Assembly (NCBI RefSeq): GCF_943181435.1
Contig: NZ_OW969598.1
Coordinates: forward strand, 1,178,001 to 1,242,000
Direction: 5' to 3'
Length of the DNA: 64,000 nt
From: Neisseria sp. Marseille-Q6792
Lineage (GTDB): Bacteria > Pseudomonadota > Gammaproteobacteria > Burkholderiales > Neisseriaceae
Shown: piece by piece, positions 35,484-44,182 of the stretch
How positions within the stretch are numbered: the stretch's first letter is position 1
Layout: each line of letters starts with the position of its first letter
The notes under the pieces: generated by a model
What the model saw: the letters and a program-made list of their open reading frames with translations, nothing else
Databases searched by the model: none
Told to the model about the DNA's origin: nothing
Made by a program: the position numbers and the translations under genes

Positions 35484-35491
35484 TTTTGGGA

Positions 35492-36022
35492 TTATTCGGA
35501 TTTTTGCGTACTCGAAGGCTGGATGATGACGCTGACCCTGCCGGATTTAGAAGCGGATTTTGCGCCAGATTTTGTGCTGCCGCTGATGGTATAGACTTCG
35601 GTTTTGGTGTTGTAGGTAATCACCGCGCCTTCGGCGACATCGCCGCCGCGCTGTACTTTAGCATTACCGGTTAAGACTACGGTGCTGCCTGCAGACGAAT
35701 AAGCAACGTTGTTTGCCTGACCGCGCACCGTCCCTTTGCCCCCGTCCAACGTTTGGCTGAAGCGTACGGGCGAGCCGTCGGCCTTCATAAACTGTTCGCC
35801 TTTGTCATTACGCGTTACGTTGACGCGGGCAGCGGAAATATTGAGCGTACCTTGCCTGATGACGACATTGCCGCTAAATGTGGTGCTTTGGTTGGCTTGA
35901 TCGAGCGAACCTTGGTCGGCCTCAATCTGAATAGGCTGCCTGCTGTCGCTTTGAAGGGCAAAAGCGGGAGATGCCGAAAAAAATGCTATTAAAACAAAAA
36001 TTTTACATATTTTTTGTATCAT
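35492..36022 (-). CDS. lptA: Periplasmic LPS transport protein LptA
   Basis: A 176-residue protein with a signal peptide (residues 1-22, ending ASPAFA). The OstA-type beta-jellyroll covers the rest (QPIQIEADQGSLDQANQSTT, FSGNVVIRQGTLNISAARVN, GNAKVQRGGDVAEGAVITYN). LptA oligomers bridge LptC and the outer-membrane LptDE. Its start overlaps the end of lptC by 20 bases, so they are coupled. The C-terminus is Ser/Lys-rich. Confidence 0.93.
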   Translation of the reverse strand: MIQKICKIFVLIAFFSASPAFALQSDSRQPIQIEADQGSLDQANQSTTFSGNVVIRQGTLNISAARVNVTRNDKGEQFMKADGSPVRFSQTLDGGKGTVRGQANNVAYSSAGSTVVLTGNAKVQRGGDVAEGAVITYNTKTEVYTISGSTKSGAKSASKSGRVSVIIQPSSTQKSE

Positions 36023-36584
36023 AAATTGTGGCTTTCACTTTAGATGAGAAGTTCAACAGGCCTGTTTTGTGGTCGTAAGTCATGCCGCCCGCCTGCCCAT
36101 GCGACGCGCCGTATTGAAAGCTGACGGGCGTGTCGGTTTGGGCATATTGAGATTCGGTATCGACGTGCAGCTTTTCGGTTTCAACTTTACCCGCCTGCCG
36201 TTTGCCGTCGGCGGTTTTGGTCAGCACAACGTTGTTTTTAAAAAGAACCTGTTTGTTTTCGGTATGGTAAACGGCTTCATCGCTGCCAACTTCGTACAAC
36301 AACCTGCCTTCTTGGAAGAACACGAGATGCGGCGAATCAAAATGGATGTCGCTGCTTTCGGGAAACTGTTTCGCACCTTTCGCGCTCAAATGTTCTTTCA
36401 AGTATCCCTGTTCGTCAAACCGCCTGCCGTCCAAGCCGTCCATTGTGTATTGGGGTTCGTTGGGATTGAGCCTGACTTCCTCGATTTCGACTTCGCTGAT
36501 ACGACCCAACCATGCCGACAGACCGCCCAAGGCAACCGCCAATATCAATGGGAACGCAATTCCGTACCGCCATCTTACTTTCAT
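36003..36584 (-). CDS. lptC: LPS transport protein LptC
   Basis: A 193-residue bitopic inner-membrane protein: one anchor (residues 8-25, GIAFPLILAVALGGLSAWLG) and a periplasmic jellyroll (NEPQYTMDGLDGRRFDEQGY, then KEHLSAKGAKQFPESSDIHF, NNVVLTKTADGKRQAGKVET). The ATG at 36584 overlaps the kdsC stop (ATGA), which fixes the start; the longer frame to 36794 is a shadow of kdsC. It receives lipooligosaccharide from LptB2FG and passes it to LptA. Confidence 0.93.
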   Translation of the reverse strand: MKVRWRYGIAFPLILAVALGGLSAWLGRISEVEIEEVRLNPNEPQYTMDGLDGRRFDEQGYLKEHLSAKGAKQFPESSDIHFDSPHLVFFQEGRLLYEVGSDEAVYHTENKQVLFKNNVVLTKTADGKRQAGKVETEKLHVDTESQYAQTDTPVSFQYGASHGQAGGMTYDHKTGLLNFSSKVKATIYDTKNM

Positions 36585-37117
36585 TTGATGTACTCGTTCA
36601 AAGCCGCGCCCAGCGTACCTTTCGCGCGCATAATCAGGTCGCACACTTCGCGCACCGCGCCCGCACCGCCGGGGCGTTTGGCAATATAGGCAGCGTGTTG
36701 CAGCGTAAACCAATGCGCGTCGGGGACGGCAACCGGCAATCCGCAGCGCACCATCACCGGCAAATCGACCACGTCGTCGCCGACAAAGGCGCACTCGGCT
36801 TCTTCCACGCCTGCCTGCACGCGCAGCTCTTCATACGCGGCGCGTTTGTCCGAAATGCCTTTGAAGTAGTAATTTATGCCCAACTGTTTGACGCGGATGC
36901 CGACGGAGGGCGCGTCCCGACCTGTGATAATCGCAGTCTGCACGCCGCTTGCCTGAAGCATTTTCAGACCGTGTCCGTCCAGTGTGTGAAACGATTTGAT
37001 TTCTTCGCCGTTATCGCGGATAAAGATGCGCCCATCGGTCAAAACACCGTCCACATCCAGGATCAGCAGTTTGATTTTGGCGGCGCGCGCCTGTAATTCG
37101 GGAGAAATTGCCTGCAT
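36581..37117 (-). CDS. kdsC: 3-deoxy-D-manno-octulosonate 8-phosphate phosphatase KdsC
   Basis: A 178-residue HAD-superfamily C0 phosphatase giving Kdo from Kdo-8-phosphate. Motif I is LLILDVDGVLTDGRIFI, motif II around AIITGRD, motif III near GISDKRAAYEEL, and motif IV VGDDVVDLPVM. AAGGAAAT precedes the ATG at 37117. It sits between kdsD and lptC, the common Kdo/Lpt gene order. The length fits the tetrameric KdsC family. Confidence 0.95.
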   Translation of the reverse strand: MQAISPELQARAAKIKLLILDVDGVLTDGRIFIRDNGEEIKSFHTLDGHGLKMLQASGVQTAIITGRDAPSVGIRVKQLGINYYFKGISDKRAAYEELRVQAGVEEAECAFVGDDVVDLPVMVRCGLPVAVPDAHWFTLQHAAYIAKRPGGAGAVREVCDLIMRAKGTLGAALNEYIK

Positions 37118-37130
37118 GGGATTTCCTTGT

Positions 37131-37169
37131 TTTCAGACGGCATATCTTACCACAAATGCCGTCTGAAAC
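37131..37169. terminator. DUS inverted repeat between kdsC and kdsD
   Basis: TTCAGACGGCAT then ATGCCGTCTGAA, in outward order, spaced by about 14 bases. It can fold but lacks a good T-run, so kdsD and kdsC may still share a transcript. Confidence 0.6.
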
Positions 37170-37181
37170 GGCTGCAACGCC

Positions 37182-38156
37182 TTATACAATCCGTGCCGCC
37201 AGCAGGTCGTGCATATTCAGCGCACCTGTCAGCACGCCGTCTGCATCGGTAACCAGAAGCCCGTTCACATGGTTTGCCTGCATGACTTTCAGGGCTTCGG
37301 TAGCGAGGCGTTCGGCGGAGATGGTTTTAGGATACGTATGCATGACTTCGTCTATCGAAAGACCGGTAAAATTGTCGCATTCTTGAAACAGGCGACGCAA
37401 ATCGCCGTCGGTGAATACGCCTTTCAGACGGCATTGCCCGTCCGTTACCGCCAACATGCCCAAACCTTTCTCGCTCATACTGACGATGGCTTCTTTCAAG
37501 GGCGTGCCGAGTCGGACAGCAGGCAGGCCGCCGCCTTTGTGCATAATGTCGGCAACGCGTAAAAGCAGGCGTTTGCCGAGGCTGCCGGCAGGATGGCTCA
37601 AGGCGAAATCGTCGGGCGTGAACGCGCGTGCGCGCAGCAGGACGACCGCCAACGCATCGCCCAAAGCCATGACGGCGGTGGTGCTGGTGGTCGGGGCAAG
37701 CCCCAGCGGGCAGGCTTCTTTGGAAACCGACGCCGTGATGTGGATGTCGGCATGGCGCGCCATGGTTGAATCGGGGCGGGCAGTGATGCAGACGAGGGTA
37801 ATGTCTTTGCGTTTGAGTGCGGGGATGATGGCGGCGATTTCATCACTTTCTCCGGAATTGGAAATCGCAACGACGACGTCGTTGTCCACAATCATGCCCA
37901 AGTCGCCGTGTGCCGCTTCCGCAGGGTGGACGAAAAACGCAGGCGTGCCGGTCGAGGCCATGGTTGCCGCCATTTTGCGCCCGATATGTCCCGACTTGCC
38001 CATGCCCGTGATAACAACCCTGCCCTTGCAGTGTAACAACGCGTCTGCCGCAAGGACGAAGTTTTCGTCCAATTCCGCCGCAATTTCGCGCAAGCCTTCC
38101 GCTTCGGTGTGCAACACTTCGCGCGCCCAATCGAGATATTTTTCGTTTCCTGCCAT
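37182..38156 (-). CDS. kdsD: Arabinose-5-phosphate isomerase KdsD
   Basis: A 324-residue enzyme converting ribulose-5-phosphate to arabinose-5-phosphate for Kdo synthesis. The SIS domain (residues about 35-180) has GKSGHIGRKMAATMASTGTP, AAHGDLGMI and SNSGESDEI. Two CBS domains follow (GLGMLAVTDGQCRLKGVFTD and HVNGLLVTDADGVLTGALNM). AAAGG lies nine bases before the ATG at 38156; another ATG two codons upstream is possible. It is also known as kpsF in meningococcus. A DUS pair (37131-37169) separates it from kdsC. Confidence 0.94.
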   Translation of the reverse strand: MAGNEKYLDWAREVLHTEAEGLREIAAELDENFVLAADALLHCKGRVVITGMGKSGHIGRKMAATMASTGTPAFFVHPAEAAHGDLGMIVDNDVVVAISNSGESDEIAAIIPALKRKDITLVCITARPDSTMARHADIHITASVSKEACPLGLAPTTSTTAVMALGDALAVVLLRARAFTPDDFALSHPAGSLGKRLLLRVADIMHKGGGLPAVRLGTPLKEAIVSMSEKGLGMLAVTDGQCRLKGVFTDGDLRRLFQECDNFTGLSIDEVMHTYPKTISAERLATEALKVMQANHVNGLLVTDADGVLTGALNMHDLLAARIV

Positions 38157-38252
38157 CGCCATCCGCCTTTGCTGTAATAAAACTACCCAAAATTTCCGAA
38201 TCGGGGTAGCATAAACCTTTGAAACATACACATCTGTCCAAAGGAATCAGAA

Positions 38253-39308
38253 ATGACTATTTTATCGGACGTTAAAGCATTAGGACAACAAATCTGGCTG
38301 GACAACCTTTCCCGCTCGCTCGTGCAAAGCGGCGAATTGGCGCAAATGCTGAAACAAGGCGTGTGCGGCGTAACTTCCAATCCCGCCATCTTCCAAAAAG
38401 CCTTCGCCGGCGACGCGCTTTACGCCGATGAAATTGCCGCCCTCAAGCAGCAAAACCTCAGCCCCAAACAACGCTACGAAACCATGGCGGTTGCCGACGT
38501 ACGGGCAGCCTGCGACGTTTGCCTTGCCGAACACGAATCCACCGGCGGTAAAACCGGTTTCGTCAGCCTCGAAGTTTCTCCCGAACTTGCCAAAGACGCT
38601 CAAGGCACGGTAGAAGAAGCCCGCTGCCTCCATGCCGCCATCGCGCGTAAAAACGCCATGATTAAAGTTCCTGCCACCGACGCAGGCATCGATGCGCTCG
38701 AAACCCTCGTTTCAGACGGCATCAGCGTGAACCTGACCCTGCTGTTCTCACGCGCCCAAACCCTCAAAGCCTACGCCGCCTACGCGCGCGGCATTGCCAA
38801 ACGCTTGGCAGCCGGACAAAGCGTTGCCCATATCCAAGTTGTCGCCAGCTTCTTCATCTCCCGTGTGGACGGCGCGCTGGACGCAACACTGCCCGACCGG
38901 CTCAAAGGCAAAATCGCCATCGCTCTTGCCAAAGCCGCCTACCAAGACTGGGTGCAATACTTCGGCAGCCCCGAATTTGCCGCGCTGGAAACCAAAGGCG
39001 CAAACCGCGTGCAGCTTTTGTGGGCATCTACCGGCGTGAAAAACCCAGCCTATCCCGACACGCTCTACGTTGACAGCCTAATCGGCGCGCACACCGTCAA
39101 CACCGTTCCCGATGCCACACTCAAAGCCTTTATCGACCACGGCACAGCCAAAGCCACGCTGACCGAAGGTGTAGAAGAAGCACAAGCGCAGCTTGCCGAA
39201 ACCGCCGCGCTCGGCATAGATGTCGAAACCTTGGCGGCGCGTTTACAGGAAGACGGTTTAAAACAGTTTGAAGAAGCGTTTGAAAAACTGCTCGCACCGT
39301 TGGTTTAA
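38253..39308 (+). CDS. tal: Transaldolase
   Basis: A 351-residue transaldolase of the long TalB-like/Tal-Pgi group, moving dihydroxyacetone units in the pentose phosphate pathway. Early motif [13 protein letters not shown] ([20 protein letters not shown]), [13 protein letters not shown], the Schiff-base Lys region [23 protein letters not shown] and [16 protein letters not shown] are visible. AAAGGAATC precedes the ATG. It is divergent from kdsD. Confidence 0.95.
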   Translation: MTILSDVKALGQQIWLDNLSRSLVQSGELAQMLKQGVCGVTSNPAIFQKAFAGDALYADEIAALKQQNLSPKQRYETMAVADVRAACDVCLAEHESTGGKTGFVSLEVSPELAKDAQGTVEEARCLHAAIARKNAMIKVPATDAGIDALETLVSDGISVNLTLLFSRAQTLKAYAAYARGIAKRLAAGQSVAHIQVVASFFISRVDGALDATLPDRLKGKIAIALAKAAYQDWVQYFGSPEFAALETKGANRVQLLWASTGVKNPAYPDTLYVDSLIGAHTVNTVPDATLKAFIDHGTAKATLTEGVEEAQAQLAETAALGIDVETLAARLQEDGLKQFEEAFEKLLAPLV

Positions 39309-39320
39309 ACTTTTCATCCC

Positions 39321-39354
39321 CGATGCCGTCTGAAAGGCTTTCAGACGGCATCGC
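39321..39354. terminator. DUS inverted-repeat terminator after tal
   Basis: An extended perfect palindrome: CGATGCCGTCTGAAAG and its complement around a 2-base centre, 13 bases after the tal stop. Confidence 0.88.
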
Positions 39355-39461
39355 CCGTTTGACCGGACACAGTGCGGCATATCAAGGATTCACCCTAAAA
39401 ATATTAATCAACAAGAAGTTAATGCACGACATTACCCACCAACACAAAAGGAAATAGAATC

Positions 39462-39773
39462 ATGGCAAAAGCACTCGAAATCATTTCACCCAATGAAATT
39501 TATTCAGATCTAATTTTTAAGGATCCGGTACCTCCCCATACTATCTTGCGCTCAATGGGTGCAGAAGATATTAGGATCAACCAGCAGCAGGTCAATAACC
39601 AAATGTGCCGTGTAGGGATCTGCCGTCCGGATGTTCAAGCCACTCTACCAAATTCCAATAAACGAATTTATATCGAATACGATCGCACCAGCTCAAACCG
39701 TGGAGCCGGACATGCATCGAGAGCATTGAGTAATGATCCGGATGCTATTGTAATTTTAAGGACTGTGGATTAA
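39462..39773 (+). CDS. Probable free-standing nuclease toxin tip
   Basis: A 103-residue AT-rich protein. The C-terminal half reads CRPDVQATLPNSNKRIYIEY, then DRTSSNRGAGHASRALSNDP and ILRTVD. This RPD-...-EYD-...-ND pattern recalls restriction-endonuclease-like tips of Rhs/Cdi/MafB-type toxins (Asp, Glu and further polar residues of a PD-(D/E)xK site). There is no signal peptide and no carrier domain, so it is either an orphan tip or a self-contained toxin. AAAGGAAAT precedes the ATG. The next gene follows after 3 bases and is the likely immunity. Fold assignment is inference. Confidence 0.7.
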   Translation: MAKALEIISPNEIYSDLIFKDPVPPHTILRSMGAEDIRINQQQVNNQMCRVGICRPDVQATLPNSNKRIYIEYDRTSSNRGAGHASRALSNDPDAIVILRTVD

Positions 39774-39776
39774 ATT

Positions 39777-40448
39777 ATGAATGTAAACAAAGATTTTTTT
39801 CTTGCAAGAGACGGCCATCCGAGCCTGAAACAGTTTTATTTTATTGGCGCGCCATTTGAAAAAGCACTGGATCTTTATCTAAAAAGACGTATGGATTTAA
39901 GTGATTTTTATCAAAATCTAAAACCGAAACTATCGTATTTGGATGAGGAGTATACCCTCAGTCAGAAATTGGATTTCTTGAATCCGCTTGAGATTACCGG
40001 ATCATCCAAATATTTATTGTTGGAAACGCAGTCTGATTGGTCATTGCTAATAGGTAATAACCGGAACGGCACAGACTTTTCAAGTGTGCCGTATGAAGCC
40101 TTGCTGTGGAAAATCAGATTATTGACTATGTATTTACGTCCATATTTTGGCAAAGACGAATTCGGTGCGGTCTCATTTACCCTGTATGAGGGCAGCAAAC
40201 AGGTTTCCCGTCATGACTGCGAAACCAGAAATGTTATGCTGCATAAAGAAACCAGTCGTGTCGAGTTTATGGAATATGGCACGCCGCTGCCGTTTGAACA
40301 GACAGAAAAATATACCGAAAGACTCAAAAAAAACAGGCTGACTGTGGAGATGATCGAAGAATATTGCAAACATTTAGGCATTTCATTATTTGATTTGGAC
40401 TTCTACCAGTCCAAAGCCGCCCTTATTGAGATATTGAGAAACAAATAA
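39777..40448 (+). CDS. Probable cognate immunity protein
   Basis: A 223-residue AT-rich protein with no export signal (DFFLARDGHPSLKQFYFIGA, then NPLEITGSSKYLLLETQSDW, IEEYCKHLGISLFDLDFYQS). It starts 3 bases behind the toxin-like gene and is surely cotranscribed. Family not recognised. Longer than most immunity proteins, so an independent enzymatic or binding role is not excluded. Confidence 0.7.
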   Translation: MNVNKDFFLARDGHPSLKQFYFIGAPFEKALDLYLKRRMDLSDFYQNLKPKLSYLDEEYTLSQKLDFLNPLEITGSSKYLLLETQSDWSLLIGNNRNGTDFSSVPYEALLWKIRLLTMYLRPYFGKDEFGAVSFTLYEGSKQVSRHDCETRNVMLHKETSRVEFMEYGTPLPFEQTEKYTERLKKNRLTVEMIEEYCKHLGISLFDLDFYQSKAALIEILRNK

Positions 40449-40488
40449 CTTCCATCTCTTCATATACAGAATTGATGAAACTGGTTGG

Positions 40489-40594
40489 TATAGTGGATTA
40501 AATTTAAACCAGTACAGCGTTGCCTCGCCTTGCCTACTATTTGTACTGTCTGCGGCTTCGTCGCCTTGTCCTGATTTAAATTTAATCCACTATA
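40489..40594. repeat. Correia element (CREE), short 106 bp form
   Basis: TATAGTGGATTAA and TTAATCCACTATA bound a short-class CREE, almost the same as the one at 25291-25397. It sits between the immunity-type gene and a cut open frame. Confidence 0.92.
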
Positions 40595-40770
40595 GAAATG
40601 CAAGCAATGAGAGAATTGCAGATAGAGCCTTCGATTTTTTCTCGTCCGGCCTTATGGATGATTCGGCTACCGAAGAGCAATATAATGCCCTATATGATTT
40701 AACCTTGCTTGAAGAGCCCGGGATGGAACTGAATAAAGATGAGATAATGGCTTTGATTCATAGTCTTAAA
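40595..40770 (+). pseudogene. 3' remnant of an unknown gene behind a CREE
   Basis: From the CREE edge a frame reads [20 protein letters not shown] then MDDSATEEQYNALYDLTLLE to a stop at 40770, with no start codon at a sensible place except an internal ATG near 40652. The frame runs back into the CREE, so the 5' part was lost or displaced. The acidic C-terminus ([16 protein letters not shown]) resembles a small immunity protein. Confidence 0.5.
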
Positions 40771-40789
40771 TAAAGGGGCTGTACCGGAT

Positions 40790-41677
40790 ATGTACACAGG
40801 ACGTTTCGCCCCCAGCCCGACCGGGCTGCTCCACATCGGCTCGCTGCTGACCGCCGTCGCTTCCTATGCCGATGCACGCGCACACGGCGGAAGGTGGCTG
40901 GTTCGCATGGAAGACCTCGATCCGCCGCGCGAAATGCCGGGGGCGGCAAGCCATATTCTGCACACGCTTGAGGCATTCGGATTCGAGTGGGACGGAGAAG
41001 TCGCCTATCAGAGCCGCCGTTACGCCCTGTATGAAGAAACCCTATGCCGTCTGCAAACCGCCGGACTGGTTTATCCCTGCCATTGCAGCCGCAAAGACTG
41101 GCAGGCCGGGGCAAGGCGGGGCGCAGACGGGTTCGTCTATAACGGACGTTGCCGCCACCCCGACCAACGCCCTGCACCGCAAGGCAAACATCCGGCGTGG
41201 CGCATCCGCGTCCCCGACCGCGTTATCGGTTTTTCAGACGGCATCGTCGGCGGTTACGCCCAAAACCTCGCCCGCGACATCGGCGATTTCGTCCTGCTTC
41301 GTGCAGACGGTTACTGGGCATACCAGCTCGCCGTCGTAGCCGACGATGCCGAACAGGGCGTTACCCACATCGTCCGCGGGCAAGACCTGCTCGTTTCTAC
41401 GCCGCGCCAAATCTATTTGCAGCAGTGTTTGGGCGTTCCGACACCGCGATATGCCCACCTGCCGCTGCTGACCAACGCACAAGGGCAGAAATGGTCGAAA
41501 CAGACGCTCGCCCCCGCATTGGATTTAAACCGCCGCGAACAACTCCTCCGCCAAGTGTTCCGTTACCTCAAGCTGCCCGATGCACCGGAAACCGACCGCC
41601 CTGCCGAACTTCTCGACTGGGCGGTGGCACACTGGGATATGGACAAAGTACCGAAACACGCCATTACCACCCCCTAA
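40790..41677 (+). CDS. gluQ: Glutamyl-Q tRNA(Asp) synthetase
   Basis: A 295-residue GluRS-like protein without the anticodon-binding domain. It attaches glutamate to queuosine at the wobble position of tRNA-Asp. The HIGH motif is in [15 protein letters not shown], the Zn site CHCSRKDW with a later Tyr/Cys (FVYNGRCRH), and the KMSKS equivalent is KWSKQT. The length and CHC zinc motif separate it from GltX. The start has a weak ribosome site. Confidence 0.94.
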   Translation: MYTGRFAPSPTGLLHIGSLLTAVASYADARAHGGRWLVRMEDLDPPREMPGAASHILHTLEAFGFEWDGEVAYQSRRYALYEETLCRLQTAGLVYPCHCSRKDWQAGARRGADGFVYNGRCRHPDQRPAPQGKHPAWRIRVPDRVIGFSDGIVGGYAQNLARDIGDFVLLRADGYWAYQLAVVADDAEQGVTHIVRGQDLLVSTPRQIYLQQCLGVPTPRYAHLPLLTNAQGQKWSKQTLAPALDLNRREQLLRQVFRYLKLPDAPETDRPAELLDWAVAHWDMDKVPKHAITTP

Positions 41678-41698
41678 ACACCGCCCGACAAACACACA

Positions 41699-41729
41699 AA
41701 TGCCGTCTGAAACCTTCAGACGGCATTTC
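41699..41729. terminator. DUS inverted-repeat terminator between gluQ and dusA
   Basis: Facing DUS copies with a 4-base loop in the convergent gap; serves both genes. Confidence 0.88.
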
Positions 41730-41746
41730 ACACATACAGCCCCGCC

Positions 41747-42757
41747 CTATTCGCGCATATTTGCCCGTTCGACCTCTTTCCATGCTTCGAGAATCAGGTT
41801 GCCGTCGTTGTCTTTCAAGAGCGTCGCGTCGGAAAGCATACGCCGCCAAGTGCGGGCGTTTTTCAGACCGTGCATCAGCCCGAGGCTGTGGCGGACGATG
41901 TGGCGCAATATTGTGCCGCGTCCGGCTTGGATTTGGGCTTGGCTGTATGTGTAGAGACGCTGCACCAAATCAGCATATTCGATCGGGGCGTGGGTATCGC
42001 CATAAAACAGCCTGTCCCATTCATGCATGACCATCGGGTTGTGGTACGCCTCGCGCCCGACCATCACGCCGTCAACGTGTTGCAGGTGTCCGGCAATTGC
42101 TTCGTTGGCGGTAATGCCGCCGTTGATGATGATTTCCAGCTCGGGAAACTCCTGCTTCAGGCGGTAAACATAATCGTATTTCAAGGGCGGAACGTCGCGG
42201 TTTTCTTTGGGGGAAAGACCGTCCAGCCAGGCGTTGCGGGCGTGGACAATAAAGGTTTTGCAGGCGGTTTTGTCGCGCAGCGTGCCGACGAAATCGGCAA
42301 CGGTTTGGTATTCGGTCTGCCTGTCCACGCCGATGCGGTGTTTGACGGTAACGGGAATATGCACCGCGTCCTGCATCGCGTTGAGGCAGTCGGCAACCAG
42401 CCCGACTTCGTTCATCAGACACGCGCCGAACGCGCCTTTCTGCACGCGCGGACTGGGGCAGCCGCAGTTGAGGTTGACCTCGTTGTAACCGTATGCCTCG
42501 GCGGCTTTGGCGGCTTTCGCCAAATCGGACGGATCGCTGCCGCCCAGTTGCAGGGCGACGGGCTGCTCGCCTTCGTTGAACATCAAAAAGCGGTCTTTGT
42601 CGCCGTAAACAATCGCACCGGCATTGACCATTTCGCTGTACAGCCAAGTATTGCGGGTAATCTGGCGCGCCATATAACGGTAGTGCCTGTCCGTCCAGTC
42701 GAGCATGGGGGCGACGGAAAGGCGGCGCGGGGGAAGGGTGTGTGTATTGTCGTTCAT
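41747..42757 (-). CDS. dusA: tRNA-dihydrouridine(20/20a) synthase DusA
   Basis: A 336-residue FMN enzyme reducing uridine at D-loop positions 20/20a. The N-terminal SVAPMLDWTDRHYRYMAR and the active-site Cys in NLNCGCPSPRVQKGAFGACL are typical of DusA (longer and distinct from DusB/C). KHRIGVDR and NGGITANEAIAGHLQHVDGV are phosphate/FMN-binding segments. dtd lies 30 bases upstream on the same strand and may be cotranscribed. Confidence 0.94.
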   Translation of the reverse strand: MNDNTHTLPPRRLSVAPMLDWTDRHYRYMARQITRNTWLYSEMVNAGAIVYGDKDRFLMFNEGEQPVALQLGGSDPSDLAKAAKAAEAYGYNEVNLNCGCPSPRVQKGAFGACLMNEVGLVADCLNAMQDAVHIPVTVKHRIGVDRQTEYQTVADFVGTLRDKTACKTFIVHARNAWLDGLSPKENRDVPPLKYDYVYRLKQEFPELEIIINGGITANEAIAGHLQHVDGVMVGREAYHNPMVMHEWDRLFYGDTHAPIEYADLVQRLYTYSQAQIQAGRGTILRHIVRHSLGLMHGLKNARTWRRMLSDATLLKDNDGNLILEAWKEVERANMRE

Positions 42758-42787
42758 TGTCGATATTTCATCATTGCGGATTCAATT

Positions 42788-43279
42788 TCAATCCGGAACA
42801 ACCTTCATTTTTGGGGAAATCCGCGTCATGAAAGAGTCCAGCAGTATGGTTACCGGCCCGTCGTTGCAGAGCGACACCTGCATATGCGTGCGGAAACGCC
42901 CTGTTTCGACATGAATCCCGTGTCCGCGCAACAGTTCCGCCGTTCGCAGGTAAAGCTGCTGCGCCTGTTCTGCAGGTGCGGCTTGGGAAAACGAAGGCCG
43001 CCGCCCGCTTGTCGCATTGGCATAAAGCGTAAACTGCGACACCAGCAGCACCGCGCCGCCGACATCTTTCAAAGACAGGTTCAACTTGCCCGCTTCGTCT
43101 TCAAACACGCGTAAATGGGCGATTTTGTCGGCGATATAGCGTGCGTCTTTTTCTGTGTCGCTATGCGTTACACCGAGCAGCACGACGAATCCGCCGTCGA
43201 TTTTGCCGCAGGTTTCCGTGCCGTTTTCAGACACGACATCTACCTTCGCGCCCGTCGTTTTCTGTATCACCGCACGCAT
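42788..43279 (-). CDS. dtd: D-aminoacyl-tRNA deacylase
   Basis: A 163-residue DTD protein that removes D-amino acids and glycine from mischarged tRNAs. The cross-subunit motif is [11 protein letters not shown] and the second signature [24 protein letters not shown] is also family-typical. It begins [20 protein letters not shown]. It precedes dusA on the minus strand. A little longer than the common 145-150 residues. Confidence 0.95.
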   Translation of the reverse strand: MRAVIQKTTGAKVDVVSENGTETCGKIDGGFVVLLGVTHSDTEKDARYIADKIAHLRVFEDEAGKLNLSLKDVGGAVLLVSQFTLYANATSGRRPSFSQAAPAEQAQQLYLRTAELLRGHGIHVETGRFRTHMQVSLCNDGPVTILLDSFMTRISPKMKVVPD

Positions 43280-43307
43280 AAGCCGTCCTCCTTGTCTAAA
43301 AGCGGAT

Positions 43308-43338
43308 AATGCCGTCTGAAAAGGATTCAGACGGCATC
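43308..43338. terminator. DUS inverted-repeat terminator
   Basis: Facing DUS copies between the dtd start and the stop of the parvulin-like gene; serves the latter. Confidence 0.82.
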
Positions 43339-43354
43339 GGTATCGAAAATGCCA

Positions 43355-44113
43355 TTACGGTTTGACACCGTTTTCTTCCAAAAGGGCATCGATTTTCAAG
43401 CGGGCTTTTTCCTGTCTCAAACCCTGCTCCAATTGGTTTCTGACCAACTCGAAAGGCTGTGCGTCGGGGTTTTTCCCAACCTCGCTGAGTTTGAACAGAT
43501 AATAGCGTTCGCCCAATTTGACCGGATCGCGGGTAACGTCGCCCCGATTCATCGCGGCAAACTGCGAAGCCAGCGGCTCGGGAAGCTGCTGCGCCATAAT
43601 GAAACCGTCAAAAGCCTGCTCGTCGTTCGGATAACGCTTCATCAGCCCTTCAAAAGACAGCCCTTTGAGCAGGAGCTGCTGCGCCTGGCGCGCCTCATCC
43701 TCCGTGGCAAAACCGACCTGCTGCAATTTGATCATGCGGATTTGCCGCTCATAAAACTGACGCAGTTCGCTTTCGGAAACCGTTTCCGAACGTTCCAAAA
43801 AGCGGACGTATTCTTGGGCGTAAAAAGACGCTTCGGCGATTTTAAAGCGGTTTTGAACGCCTTGATCCTTATCCAAACCCGCCTGCAATGCCCCGTTTTT
43901 CAAAACTTCCAAAGTTTGCAGCCGGCGGACGGCATCGTTTCGGATTACCTGCCCGTCCGGTTTTTGGGACTGCTCCTCATGCCGGTCTGCCTGCTGCATG
44001 ATCTGCGCCACCAGCGTATCCACCAAAGCCGGGTCGATTTCGGGTACTTTGGCTGCCGCAAAACCTGCCAACATTGCAGCAATAACTGCGGCAGCGGTTT
44101 TTTTCTGTTTCAT
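43355..44113 (-). CDS. Periplasmic parvulin-type peptidyl-prolyl isomerase-like protein (second copy)
   Basis: A 252-residue exported protein. From the ATG at 44113 the signal peptide is MKQKKTAAAVIAAMLAGFAA. The SurA-like chaperone helices and a degenerate PpiC domain follow (SESELRQFYERQIRMIKLQQ, then ATEDEARQAQQLLLKGLSFE, RYYLFKLSEVGKNPDAQPFE). It resembles its neighbour 44183-45049 in order of parts, so the pair probably arose by duplication. Several parvulin active-site residues are not obvious; it may be chiefly a chaperone for outer membrane proteins. Confidence 0.82.
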   Translation of the reverse strand: MKQKKTAAAVIAAMLAGFAAAKVPEIDPALVDTLVAQIMQQADRHEEQSQKPDGQVIRNDAVRRLQTLEVLKNGALQAGLDKDQGVQNRFKIAEASFYAQEYVRFLERSETVSESELRQFYERQIRMIKLQQVGFATEDEARQAQQLLLKGLSFEGLMKRYPNDEQAFDGFIMAQQLPEPLASQFAAMNRGDVTRDPVKLGERYYLFKLSEVGKNPDAQPFELVRNQLEQGLRQEKARLKIDALLEENGVKP

Positions 44114-44182
44114 GGTATTCCCTGTCCTGTGCGGCGGCAAAACGCTTGTCTGAACGTCTTGCCGCCGTATCCCGTTTTCAGA

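Noticed and set aside
41870..43114. A 414-codon plus-strand frame across dusA and dtd
   Set aside because: It spans two well-supported minus-strand genes and their gap, and its residues show no family features.
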